A stretch of DNA of 64,000 nucleotides, from contig JAGDZR010000014.1 of assembly GCA_049115695.1 (NCBI GenBank), forward strand, positions 1-64,000, in the 5' to 3' direction. The stretch's first letter is position 1. Every line of letters begins with the position of its first letter. Positions 45,217 through 54,200 of this stretch are shown here, piece after piece. This DNA comes from JAGDZR01 sp049115695. Its GTDB lineage: Bacteria; Bacteroidota; Bacteroidia; Cytophagales; Cyclobacteriaceae. The position numbers were made by a program, and so were the translations under genes. The notes beneath the pieces were generated by a model. The model was given only the letters and a program-made list of their open reading frames with translations. It was not told the origin of the DNA and did no database searches.

Positions 45217-45230
45217 GAAGGAATAAGATC

Positions 45231-46616
45231 ATGAAGATAATATCTAAATTAATTGCCGCCCTTTATCTGTCTATTGTAGCCATCGTTTTGGTTTCATGTG
45301 GAGGTGGAGGAAGTACTACACCGGAGACGACAGAGACGGTTGAGGAGAGTAGTACCATACAATTGGAAATAGAAAAACCTCAACTAAAATTCGGATTCAT
45401 CAAATTGACCGACATGGCGCCTTTGGCAATTGCCAAGGAACTCGGATATTTTGAGGATGAAGGACTATTTGTAACCATTGAAGCACAGTCGAACTGGAAA
45501 AATGTGCTGGACCGTGTGATTGATGGTCAGCTTGACGGATCTCATATGCTTGCAGGTCAGCCAATTGCTGCCGGATCAGGATTTGGTCGTCAGGCGGAGC
45601 TCGTTACTCCCTTTTCAATGGACCTTAATGGTAATGGTATTACTGTGTCAAATGATGTTTGGTCCAAGATGAAACCAAATGTACCAACAGATGAGGAAGG
45701 TAAGCCAATTCATCCAATCAAGGCGGATGCACTTGCTCCGGTTGTGGAAGAATACAAGAATTCGGGAAGACCATTCAAAATGGGTATGGTATTTCCAGTG
45801 TCAACCCACAACTATGAAATCCGGTATTGGTTAGCTGCTGCAGGAATCAATCCTGGATTCTATACCGCAGACAATATTCAGGGTCAAGTAGATGCCGATG
45901 TATTGCTATCTGTCACTCCTCCACCTCAGATGCCTGCAACATTGGAGGCGGGGACTATTTATGGATATTGTGTTGGCGAGCCATGGAACCAACAAGCAGT
46001 TTTCAAAGGTATAGGTGTCCCAGTAACTACCAATTACGATATCTGGAAAAACAACCCTGAAAAGGTATTTGTCCTTACCAAGGAATTCACGGAAAAATAT
46101 CCTAACACGGCTGTAGCAATTACCAAGGCGTTGATTAGAGCAGGAAAATGGTTGGATACACCTGGCAACAGGCCAGAAGCTGTTGGCATACTTTCTATGC
46201 CTGAGTATGTTGGAGCAGATTCTGTAGTTATTGCCAACTCTATGACAGGAACTTTTGAATTCGAAAAGGGCGATAAACGCTCAATGCCGGACTTTAATGT
46301 ATTCTTTCGCTATCATGCTACCTACCCATTCTACTCTGACGGAGTATGGTTTCTTACTCAAATGCGAAGATGGGGTCAAATCCCTGAAGCCAAGTCAGCT
46401 GATTGGTATGGCAGTACGATCAAGGAGATCTACCGTCCTGATATCTGGACAAAGGCTGCTGAGCTTTTGGTTGAGGAAGGAAATCTTGAAGCATCAGATA
46501 TTCCAGAAACGGATGGATACAAAGCTCCCACCGAAGATTTCATCGATGGTGTGACTTACAATGGCAAAGATCCAATTGGGTATATCAACAGCTTCAAAAT
46601 TGGAAATAAAGACTAA
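45231..46616 (+). CDS. nrtA: Nitrate ABC transporter substrate-binding lipoprotein, NrtA/CmpA type
   Basis: A 461-residue lipoprotein (signal ending VLVSC, then a Gly/Ser/Thr/Glu linker). The CmpA/NrtA-type bilobed receptor starts with KLKFGFIKLTDMAPLAIAKELGYFEDEGL-like sequence; other family marks are LDGSHMLAGQPIAAGSG and GYCVGEPWNQQAV. NrtA binds nitrate, while CmpA binds bicarbonate. Context with nitrate reductase favours nitrate. It is followed by a terminator-like hairpin before nrtB, which would keep the receptor in excess of the permease. Confidence 0.88.
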   Translation: MKIISKLIAALYLSIVAIVLVSCGGGGSTTPETTETVEESSTIQLEIEKPQLKFGFIKLTDMAPLAIAKELGYFEDEGLFVTIEAQSNWKNVLDRVIDGQLDGSHMLAGQPIAAGSGFGRQAELVTPFSMDLNGNGITVSNDVWSKMKPNVPTDEEGKPIHPIKADALAPVVEEYKNSGRPFKMGMVFPVSTHNYEIRYWLAAAGINPGFYTADNIQGQVDADVLLSVTPPPQMPATLEAGTIYGYCVGEPWNQQAVFKGIGVPVTTNYDIWKNNPEKVFVLTKEFTEKYPNTAVAITKALIRAGKWLDTPGNRPEAVGILSMPEYVGADSVVIANSMTGTFEFEKGDKRSMPDFNVFFRYHATYPFYSDGVWFLTQMRRWGQIPEAKSADWYGSTIKEIYRPDIWTKAAELLVEEGNLEASDIPETDGYKAPTEDFIDGVTYNGKDPIGYINSFKIGNKD

Positions 46617-46630
46617 TCGGGTGTAGTTGG

Positions 46631-46667
46631 AAAACCGGAGGGGTGATAGCACAGCCTCCCGGTTTTT
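46631..46667 (+). terminator. Intercistronic hairpin with T-run between nrtA and nrtB
   Basis: AAAACCGG-AGG pairs with CCTC-CCGGTTTT (one bulge) and is followed by a T-run, then another T6 a few bases on. It sits inside the operon, so partial termination setting the receptor:permease ratio is likely. Confidence 0.7.
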
Positions 46668-46701
46668 ACCCTTTTTTCGAAATGTGCTACCCGATTAACA
46701 A

Positions 46702-47808
46702 ATGATTATGAAAACTAAACTTATAACCGGACTTAGGTTCGTAGGCCTTGGCTTCATGGAGCCACTTGTGCGATTGGCTTATGGAGAGGAGACACAAAAA
46801 AACGGCGTTCTGTTCATAAAGGGAGCCCTGTTTCCACTATTGTCGATATTTGCATTTGTCTTTATATGGCATGTAGGAGCTGATATGCTCTATGACATGG
46901 AGGCCAATGCAAGAATTGAAAAAGCCCGCACTGATCAGGGTGAAGCTGCAGCACTTGAAATGTCCCAGTGTATTGCTTCTGGAGATGTTAGTTGTCAACC
47001 CAACACACTGCCCTCCCCGGCCAAAGTATGGGTGGCATTTGAAACACTGATTGACGATCATAAAGCCATCAGTCAAAAGAAAAGTGAGTTCAAAAAGAAA
47101 GTATTCATAACCAATGAAAAACGAATAGCCAAAGGTCAGGATCCTATTACCTATACAGGCAGGCCCTCATTCGTGGACCAAATTTTCACCAGCCTGAAAA
47201 CAGTTTTTGCTGGATTCTTTTTGGCCGCTTTAGTCGCAATTCCCATCGGAATCATCATTGGACTGAGTAGTACACTCAGGACATCTTTTAACTGGATCAT
47301 TCAGATTCTCAAGCCTGTCTCGCCAGTTGTTTGGTTGTTGCTGGTATTCATGATTGTCAAGACAGTCATGACAGATGCAAGTATGGATAAATCTTTTATG
47401 ATTTCTTTTATAAGTGTTGGACTCTGCGCCATGTGGGCAACTCTGGTCAATACCAGTATGGGTGTTTCTTCAGTAGACAAAGATTTTGTGAATGTTGCCA
47501 AAGTGCTTAAGCTCAATATCTTTCAAAATATTTTTAAGGTGGTGCTGCCTTCATCGCTACCCATGATTTTCACTGGCTTGAGAATCACACTTTCAGTGGC
47601 GTGGATGGTCCTGATTGCGATCGAGCTATTGGCTCAAAGCCCGGGACTTGGATCTTTTGTGTGGGAGGAATTTCAGAATGGAGCGAATGATTCCAACGCT
47701 AAGATCATAGTAGCCATGTTTGTCATTGGATTAATAGGGTTTTTCCTGGACAGAATCATGTTGATGGTACAGCGATTTGCCTCTTTCAACAAAGCTGAAA
47801 TCGCTTAA
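46702..47808 (+). CDS. nrtB: Nitrate ABC transporter permease, NrtB type
   Basis: A 368-residue inner-membrane permease. One helix near 35-60 is followed by an ~85-residue soluble insert (CIASGDVSCQPNTLPSPAKVW). The BPD_transp_1 core of about five more helices has the EAA-like loop AKVLKLNIFQNIFKVVLPSSLPMIFTGLR. Longer than the usual ~270 residues because of the N-terminal insert. It channels the NrtA-bound anion using the two ATPases encoded next, 2 and 4 bases apart. ATG at 46702, or the Met two codons on. Confidence 0.87.
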   Translation: MIMKTKLITGLRFVGLGFMEPLVRLAYGEETQKNGVLFIKGALFPLLSIFAFVFIWHVGADMLYDMEANARIEKARTDQGEAAALEMSQCIASGDVSCQPNTLPSPAKVWVAFETLIDDHKAISQKKSEFKKKVFITNEKRIAKGQDPITYTGRPSFVDQIFTSLKTVFAGFFLAALVAIPIGIIIGLSSTLRTSFNWIIQILKPVSPVVWLLLVFMIVKTVMTDASMDKSFMISFISVGLCAMWATLVNTSMGVSSVDKDFVNVAKVLKLNIFQNIFKVVLPSSLPMIFTGLRITLSVAWMVLIAIELLAQSPGLGSFVWEEFQNGANDSNAKIIVAMFVIGLIGFFLDRIMLMVQRFASFNKAEIA

Positions 47809-47810
47809 TC

Positions 47811-48695
47811 ATGGCATTTCTAGAACTAAAAAATGTTTCGAAATCCTACGGAGTAGGGAAGGAACAGGTTAATGTGCTGAGCAATATCAATCTGACCATA
47901 GAGGAAGGAGAATTCCTGGCGGTAGTCGGATTTACAGGAAGTGGGAAAACTACACTGATCAACCTGATCAATGGGCTACTGTTTCCAGATGAGGGGGAGG
48001 TTTTGTTGAAGGGTAAACCGATAACCGGACCGGGTCCGGATCGTGGAGTAGTATTTCAGAATTACTCCTTACTTCCCTGGCTAACGGTCTACCAGAATGT
48101 CAAGTTGGCGATTGATGAAGTGTATGGTAAGTCTTCCAAAAAAGAAAAAGATGAGCTGATCCGAAAGTATGTAGGAATGGTTCACCTGACGCATGCCATA
48201 GACAAAAAGCCAGCAGAGTTGTCTGGAGGAATGCGACAGAGAGTATCAGTGGCAAGAGCATTGGCTATGAATCCAGAGGTGCTTTTAATGGATGAACCCT
48301 TGAGTGCTTTGGATGCATTGACAAGGGGTACACTCCAGGAAGAAATTGTGAACATCTGGAGTGAAGACCAGAAAACGTGTCTGTTGATAACCAATGATGT
48401 GGATGAGGGCATTGTAATGGCTGATCGCATCATCCCATTGACACCTGGTCCAGGTGCGACATTGGGCCCTGAGTTTAGAGTAGGTTTTTCAAGACCGAGA
48501 ATTATTGCGGAAATCAATCAGGATGACGATTACAAGCATTTGAGAAATGAGATTCTCGAGTATCTCATCGGAGTAGGAGCTAGCAAAAAGCAGGATGAAA
48601 ACTGGGATTTTGAATTACCAGACCTGACACCCATTATGCCTGGACGCATCTGGAGAAGCAAACGTAAGGAAGACGAAAAAGTGAAATATTTCTAG
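47811..48695 (+). CDS. nrtC: Nitrate ABC transporter ATPase, NrtC-like (degenerate H-loop)
   Basis: A 294-residue NBD. Walker A is GFTGSGKTT, the Q-loop VVFQNYSLLPW, signature LSGGMRQR and Walker B LLMDEPLSALD. The H-loop His is replaced by Asn (LLITNDVDEG), while the companion ATPase keeps THDVDES. So the pair should have one weakened catalytic site. C-terminal to the ATPase it has a short tail, not the receptor-like domain fused to cyanobacterial NrtC. The nrtC name rests on order and on the TPGPGATLG segment. Confidence 0.85.
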   Translation: MAFLELKNVSKSYGVGKEQVNVLSNINLTIEEGEFLAVVGFTGSGKTTLINLINGLLFPDEGEVLLKGKPITGPGPDRGVVFQNYSLLPWLTVYQNVKLAIDEVYGKSSKKEKDELIRKYVGMVHLTHAIDKKPAELSGGMRQRVSVARALAMNPEVLLMDEPLSALDALTRGTLQEEIVNIWSEDQKTCLLITNDVDEGIVMADRIIPLTPGPGATLGPEFRVGFSRPRIIAEINQDDDYKHLRNEILEYLIGVGASKKQDENWDFELPDLTPIMPGRIWRSKRKEDEKVKYF

Positions 48696-48699
48696 ACCA

Positions 48700-49536
48700 A
48701 TGACCATGGAAGTTTTAGAGCAAATATCAATTAAAGAGAAAGCCTTGAATACGATTGGGGAGGACACACGTCCCGATATGTTGGTTTGTGATAACATCAC
48801 TAAGATATACCCCACACCCAAGGGTGACTATACGGTCCTGTCAGATCTCCAATTGCGGGTTAAGCAAGGTGAATTTATCTCAATCATAGGTCATTCCGGA
48901 TGTGGGAAGTCCACATTGCTGACCATGATCGCAGGCCTCAATGACATAAGCGGAGGGCATGTAATCGTTGGTGGAGAAAAAGTCAGAGAAGCCGGCCCGG
49001 ATAGAGCCGTGGTTTTTCAGTCACCAAGTTTGTTTCCCTGGTTGACAGCATTGCAAAATGTGATGATTGGTGTAAAGCAGGTTTTTCCACATGGCACTAA
49101 AAAACAGCGACTTGAAATCTGTCAATATTACCTGGCAAAGGTTGGATTGGGCAATGATATGAACAAGAAAGCACTGGAGTTGTCTCAGGGGATGCAACAG
49201 CGGGTGGGTATCGCTCGTGCGTTTGCCCTCAAGCCAAAGGTTTTGCTACTGGATGAACCCTTCGGGATGCTGGATTCATTGACTCGAGGCGAATTGCAGG
49301 ATGTCCTGCTTGAAGTATGGCAAAAAGAAAAAATTACAGCGATGATGGTAACCCATGATGTTGACGAATCCATTTTCCTGGCGGATCGGGTTATTATGAT
49401 GACCAGTGGTCCATTTGCTCAAATTGGAGATGAGCTACCCATTCCATTTGAACGACCAAGAAATCGAGTGGAGGTGCTGGAACACCCAGATTACTATGAT
49501 TACAGAGGATACTTAATGAACTTTTTAAATCACTAA
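48700..49536 (+). CDS. nrtD: Nitrate ABC transporter ATPase, NrtD-like
   Basis: A 278-residue NBD with canonical Walker A GHSGCGKST, Q-loop VVFQSPSLFPW, signature LSQGMQQR, Walker B LLLDEPFGMLD and H-loop VTHDVDES. The signature has Gln instead of the usual Gly at LSxG position 3, as seen in several nitrate/taurine-type ATPases. It starts 4 bases after nrtC, as the second subunit of a heterodimeric ATPase. Confidence 0.88.
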   Translation: MTMEVLEQISIKEKALNTIGEDTRPDMLVCDNITKIYPTPKGDYTVLSDLQLRVKQGEFISIIGHSGCGKSTLLTMIAGLNDISGGHVIVGGEKVREAGPDRAVVFQSPSLFPWLTALQNVMIGVKQVFPHGTKKQRLEICQYYLAKVGLGNDMNKKALELSQGMQQRVGIARAFALKPKVLLLDEPFGMLDSLTRGELQDVLLEVWQKEKITAMMVTHDVDESIFLADRVIMMTSGPFAQIGDELPIPFERPRNRVEVLEHPDYYDYRGYLMNFLNH

Positions 49537-49550
49537 AACACAATAAAACA

Positions 49551-49958
49551 ATGACTGAATCACAAATTGAATTGGTGCAGACTACTTATAAAAAGGTAGA
49601 TGCCATCTCGGAGGTTGCGGCAGGTATTTTTTATACCAAGTTGTTCGAACTCGACCCATCTCTAAAAGAGACTATTTTTAAAGAAACTGATATCAAAGCG
49701 CAAGGTGTAAAGCTGATGTCAATGATCAAAGCCGCGGTAGTGGGGCTGAACAACATTGAGAAATTGGTGCCAGTACTACACAGTTTGAGTGAACGACATG
49801 TAGGGTATGGCGTGAAGACTGAGCACTATGCTACGGTAGGAAGTGCGTTGATTTTTACTTTGTCACAAGGATTAGGGGAGGACTTTACTGATGAGGTCAA
49901 GGAGGCGTGGCTGGCATGCTATTCCCTATTGTCTGAAACCATGAAAAAGGCTGCATAA
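49551..49958 (+). CDS. Single-domain globin, flavohemoglobin-like
   Basis: A 135-residue globin with the residues of the flavohemoglobin branch: B10 Tyr28 (IFYTKLF), CD1 Phe43, E7 Gln51 and proximal F8 His83 in ERHVGYGVKTEHY. No FAD/NAD reductase domain is attached. Globins of this type detoxify nitric oxide or bind oxygen. It lies 14 bases after nrtD, inside the nitrate operon, so it probably protects from NO or nitrite by-products, or buffers heme ligands for the reductase. It needs an external reductase. Confidence 0.88.
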   Translation: MTESQIELVQTTYKKVDAISEVAAGIFYTKLFELDPSLKETIFKETDIKAQGVKLMSMIKAAVVGLNNIEKLVPVLHSLSERHVGYGVKTEHYATVGSALIFTLSQGLGEDFTDEVKEAWLACYSLLSETMKKAA

Positions 49959-49970
49959 CTCAAGTTCCCC

Positions 49971-50843
49971 ATGAAAGGAATCACTAGAAAATACCTCTTC
50001 ATTTTAGGTGTGCTTACACTGGTCGTTCTAGGAAGTCAAATGTTTATGCAACATACCATTTCGAACAGTGAGTCGGATGCTCGGATTATCAACATATCCG
50101 GGCGTCAACGAATGTTGAGTCAGAAGATCACCAAGTCTGCATTAAAGCTGAAAGATGCTCAGGATGAAGCGGGATTTCATTTGGCACAAAAGGAATTGAA
50201 TGCTGCCCTATCACTCTGGAAAAAGTCACACATTCATTTGCAATCGGGCAGTGAGGACATGTCAGTGGCTGAGATGAGCCATTCTGCAGAGGTACTTGGA
50301 TTGTTTGCTTCAGTTCAACCACATTTCAATAACATGTATAGGGCCGGTTTGAAGTTGGTCTCTCTTCCTTTTGTACAATCACTTACGGATCAGGGAAGAG
50401 GAGCGATCGCGACAAATGTTCATGTCATCTCCTCAAATGAGGATGATTTTCTAAGTTTGATGAATCAGATTACGTTTCAATATGACAAGCAAGCGTCAGG
50501 CAAGATTGAACATTTGGCGAAGATTGAGTACTATTTGCTGGCCTTTACTATTCTGCTAATTCTGGTGGAAGCGTTTTTTATCTTCAGGCCTATCATTTCG
50601 GTTACTAAAAGGACTTCAGTGGAGCTTGATCAGGAGAAAATGCGTAGAATGGATGAACAGGAGTTGTCCGAAATGGAAATAGGCCGACTTAAAGAAAATA
50701 TTGGAGAAAAGGACAAGGACTATTTCACACGGGCATCTGAACTCATGCACAAGTATCTCAGCCTTACTTCTCAGGTCGAACAATTGAAGAAACAGAATGA
50801 ACAACTCAGTGTAGAATTGCAGCGCTACAATCAAACTGCCTGA
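49971..50843 (+). CDS. PilJ-type sensor-domain membrane protein (NarX-like periplasmic box), no kinase
   Basis: A 290-residue protein. TM1 is at about 7-25, a periplasmic helical domain at 30-180, TM2 at about 185-205, and a long cytoplasmic coiled coil at 210-288. Just after TM1 is SDARIINISGRQRMLSQKITKSAL, the PilJ_N motif. It corresponds to the P-box with which NarX/NarQ bind nitrate. Neither HAMP plus methyl-accepting, nor kinase, nor output domain is present. It is 12 bases after the globin gene. It may report periplasmic nitrate to an unlinked partner; unproven. Confidence 0.72.
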   Translation: MKGITRKYLFILGVLTLVVLGSQMFMQHTISNSESDARIINISGRQRMLSQKITKSALKLKDAQDEAGFHLAQKELNAALSLWKKSHIHLQSGSEDMSVAEMSHSAEVLGLFASVQPHFNNMYRAGLKLVSLPFVQSLTDQGRGAIATNVHVISSNEDDFLSLMNQITFQYDKQASGKIEHLAKIEYYLLAFTILLILVEAFFIFRPIISVTKRTSVELDQEKMRRMDEQELSEMEIGRLKENIGEKDKDYFTRASELMHKYLSLTSQVEQLKKQNEQLSVELQRYNQTA

Positions 50844-50949
50844 TTCTCTACCCGCTATCACTGCGATTTAGATAATTTTCATAGCTAATTCAACGCAATA
50901 ACTAAGAAATTATTAACGAATCGGAAGATGGGTTGTAAACAATATTAAA

Positions 50950-51031
50950 TACGTAATAATACGTATATAAATACGTGGTGTATGGATAATTATACGTAAA
51001 TTTGAATGCTCTATTTGAATATTAGTACGTA
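50950..51031. promoter_or_regulatory. Second TACGTA operator array, upstream of nitrate reductase
   Basis: TACGTA at 50950, 50960, 50993 and 51026, plus TACGTG at 50972. Spacings of 10, 12, 21 and 33 bases match one, one, two and three helical turns. A TAAATTTG (-7 like) overlaps the fourth site at 50997-51004, implying start near 51011 and a leader of about 270 bases. The same motif is used before the porin gene, so one regulator probably controls both transcripts. Confidence 0.7.
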
Positions 51032-51213
51032 GTAAATGCTTCTCGTGAATGCGAATAGTCGTTGGTCTCATTCATATTATTCCTGGTTCAGTTTTCAACA
51101 AGATTCTGAGTCAGAAGCAAAATCGAATTTGGACGAATTAGCAAAAGTGGGTTGCAGTTGTGGCCGCAGGCAATAAAGAAATAGATGGAATAGCCAGAAT
51201 AATAGCCCATTGT

Positions 51214-51253
51214 AGCCTCTTGTCTGGAATACACAATTCGCGGACAAGCGGCT
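51214..51253 (+). promoter_or_regulatory. Strong leader hairpin before the nitrate reductase gene
   Basis: AGCC-T-CTTGTC-TG-GAAT, loop ACACA, ATTC-GCG-GACAAG-C-GGCT: 14 pairs with one mismatch and one internal loop, ending 28 bases before the ATG at 51282. There is no U-tract, so it is not a simple terminator. It may be a protein- or nitrate-responsive leader element. Elsewhere in the 50844-51281 gap only the TACGTA array and no open gene is seen. Confidence 0.5.
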
Positions 51254-51281
51254 TCTTAGGATTAACATAGCTATCATATAA

Positions 51282-54200
51282 ATGAAAGAACGGGGTATCG
51301 AGAGGTTTAAGTCTACTTGTTCATATTGTGGTGTGGGGTGCGGCATTGATGTGACCAAAAAGAAGGATGGTAGACTAGAGGTAAAGGGAGACGAAACATA
51401 CCCAGTCAACAAAGGAATGCTTTGTTCTAAGGGCATGAATCTTCATTATACCGTGATGGATCAGTCTGACAGGCTGACCAGTCCTCAACTAAGATGGAGT
51501 AAAAACCACCCGTTGGAAAACGTGGATTGGGATACGGCAATAGGACGGGCCGCAGCGGTGTTTAAGAGCCTTATTGCTAAATATGGTCCGGACTCAGTAG
51601 GTTTCTACATTTCCGGGCAATGTCTGACTGAAGAATATTACCTGGTCAACAAGCTGGTCAAGGGCTACCTCGGCACCAATAATATCGATACAAACTCACG
51701 GCTGTGTATGAGCGCCGCAGTTATGGGTTATAAACTAACATTGGGTGAGGATTCAGTTCCCATTTCCTACGATGATATTGAGGAAGCAGATTGTTTTTTG
51801 ATAACTGGAGCCAATCCAGCCTGGTGTCATCCCATTTTGTATCGTCGTTTGGAAAAACATAAGATCAACAATCCAGATGTCAAGGTCATTGTGGTGGATC
51901 CACGGGAAACAGATACTGCCATCAATGCCGATCTTCATTTGCAAATCAATCCTGGAACAGATGAAGTGCTTTATCGAGCCATTGCCAAGGTTTTGATTGA
52001 ACAAGGCATGGTTGATGAAAATTTCATTTTAGATCATACTGAAGGTTTTGGTCCTTATCGCAAAGAAATAATGGCCACTTCTTTGAAACAGGCGTCATCA
52101 GTCTGTGGAATTTCGGTGGACATGATGATAAAGGCAGCCCGAATGATTGGTCAATCAAAAGGCTACATCAGTATGTGGGCGATGGGCATCAATCAAAGCG
52201 CATCTGGAGTTAATAAAAATCTCGCATTGCTTGCACTACACCTGGTTACCGGAAAGATTGGAAAACCAGGTTCAGGTCCATTTTCATTAACCGGTCAGCC
52301 CAATGCCATGGGAGGACGTGAAGTAGGTGGTATGGCCACCCTTTTGGCGGCTCATAAAGACCTTAAGAATCCTGAGCACAGGCGAGAGGTAGCAGATTTC
52401 TGGGGCGTTGATGGCATCAATGATAAACCCGGTAAAACTGCCACTGAGATGTTTGAAGCACTTCGAACTGGTGAAATGAAAGCAATTTGGATCATTTGTA
52501 CCAACCCTTCGGTCAGCATGCCTGATGCCCGATTGGTCGATGAGGCATTAAGTAATGCGCGCTTTGTAGTGGTGCAGGATATTTCTGACCGTAGTGATAC
52601 AGCCAGGTATGCTGATTTGGTTTTACCTGCAGCAGGTTGGTTAGAGAAAGAGGGCACGATGACCAATTCAGAACGTCGGATTAGCTATTTGCCAAAAGCA
52701 GTATCGGCTCCTGGGAGTGCGCTTCCAGACCTGGAAATCATACTTCGTTTTGCAAAGGCAATGGGATATAGTGGCTTTGATTTCGGCAATGCAGAAGAGG
52801 TATATGCTGAGTATGCCCGAATGACCAAGGGTAGCAATATCGACATTTCAGGGCTGAACTACGAAAAGCTCATATCGCAGAGATCTGCACAGTGGCCTGT
52901 TCCATCAACGGATCATGCAGGGACCAGCAGATTGTTTGAGGACGGCAAGTTTTATACGGCAAGTGGAAAAGCACAGTTTCATGTGACAGGTCCACAAGTT
53001 GAGACGGAGGAGTTATCACCGGAATTTCCATTGATACTCACCACAGGGAGGATCAGAGACCAATGGCATACCATGACCCGTACGGGCAAAGTAAGCCGGC
53101 TAGGTAAACATATTGGCAAGCCTTATCTTGAAATCAATCCCATTGATGCAACTGCTCGGGGCATTAAGGATGGTGAACCAGTAGTAATAAGCAGCAGCCG
53201 TGGAGAAGTACGGGTAACAGCTCAGGTAACAAAATCAATTAAAGAAGGAGTGGTCTTTCTTCCTATGCACTGGGGGAAAATCCTCAATAAAGATACTAGC
53301 AGAGCAAATAATGTTACTGATAGTCGAGTAGATCCTGTCTCTAAGCAGCCAGGATTTAAGTACTCGGCAGTGAATGTAGCGGCCTTTGAAAAGCCCCAGC
53401 AAAAGATTGTGCTAGTCGGTGCTGGGGCTGCCGCTTTTCGCTTTATCAATACATTTCGTCAATCCAATCAAACAGACGAAATTCACGTCTTTTCCAAAGA
53501 GGAATGGCCATTCTATAATCGGGTATTGTTGCCCGAGTACGTCAATGAGCATAAAGAATGGAAAGATTTGCTAAAATATCATAAGGACGAGTTAGAAGCC
53601 CTGGATTTGAAATTGTATCCTAGCAATCCTATCGTCTCGGTCAATAGGGAAAACAAGACCCTGATTGATGAGAAGGGTGAGACTCATACTTATGACAAAT
53701 TGATACTTGCAACAGGAAGTAGAGCCTTTATTCCGCCAGGTGTCCCGAAAGACATGCCTGGCGTGATGGCCATGCGGAATCGTGCAAATGCAGATGAGCT
53801 TAAACAGCGCCTTTCAGACAATAGTCATGTACTCATTGTCGGAGGTGGATTGCTTGGACTAGAACTAGCTTCATCGTTGAGAGACATTGAAGTGGAAGTC
53901 ACCATTATACAGCGAGGTTCACGACTAATGGAAAGGCAGTTGGATCCAATGGCGAGCTCCTTGCTTAAAGAATACATAGAAGATCGATTAGACGTACGCA
54001 TCTATACAGATGAAGAAGTGCGCAGTATTCGTCAGCTTGACAATGGAAAATTGGAAGCGATTGCCCGAAACGACAAGGTGATTGAATGTGAGGCAATTGT
54101 ATATGCTATTGGTACCAGACCAAACGTTGAGTTAGCAAAAGAAGCAGGACTCCAGTGTCATATTGGTGTGACTGTGGATGATCATATGACCACATCAGAT

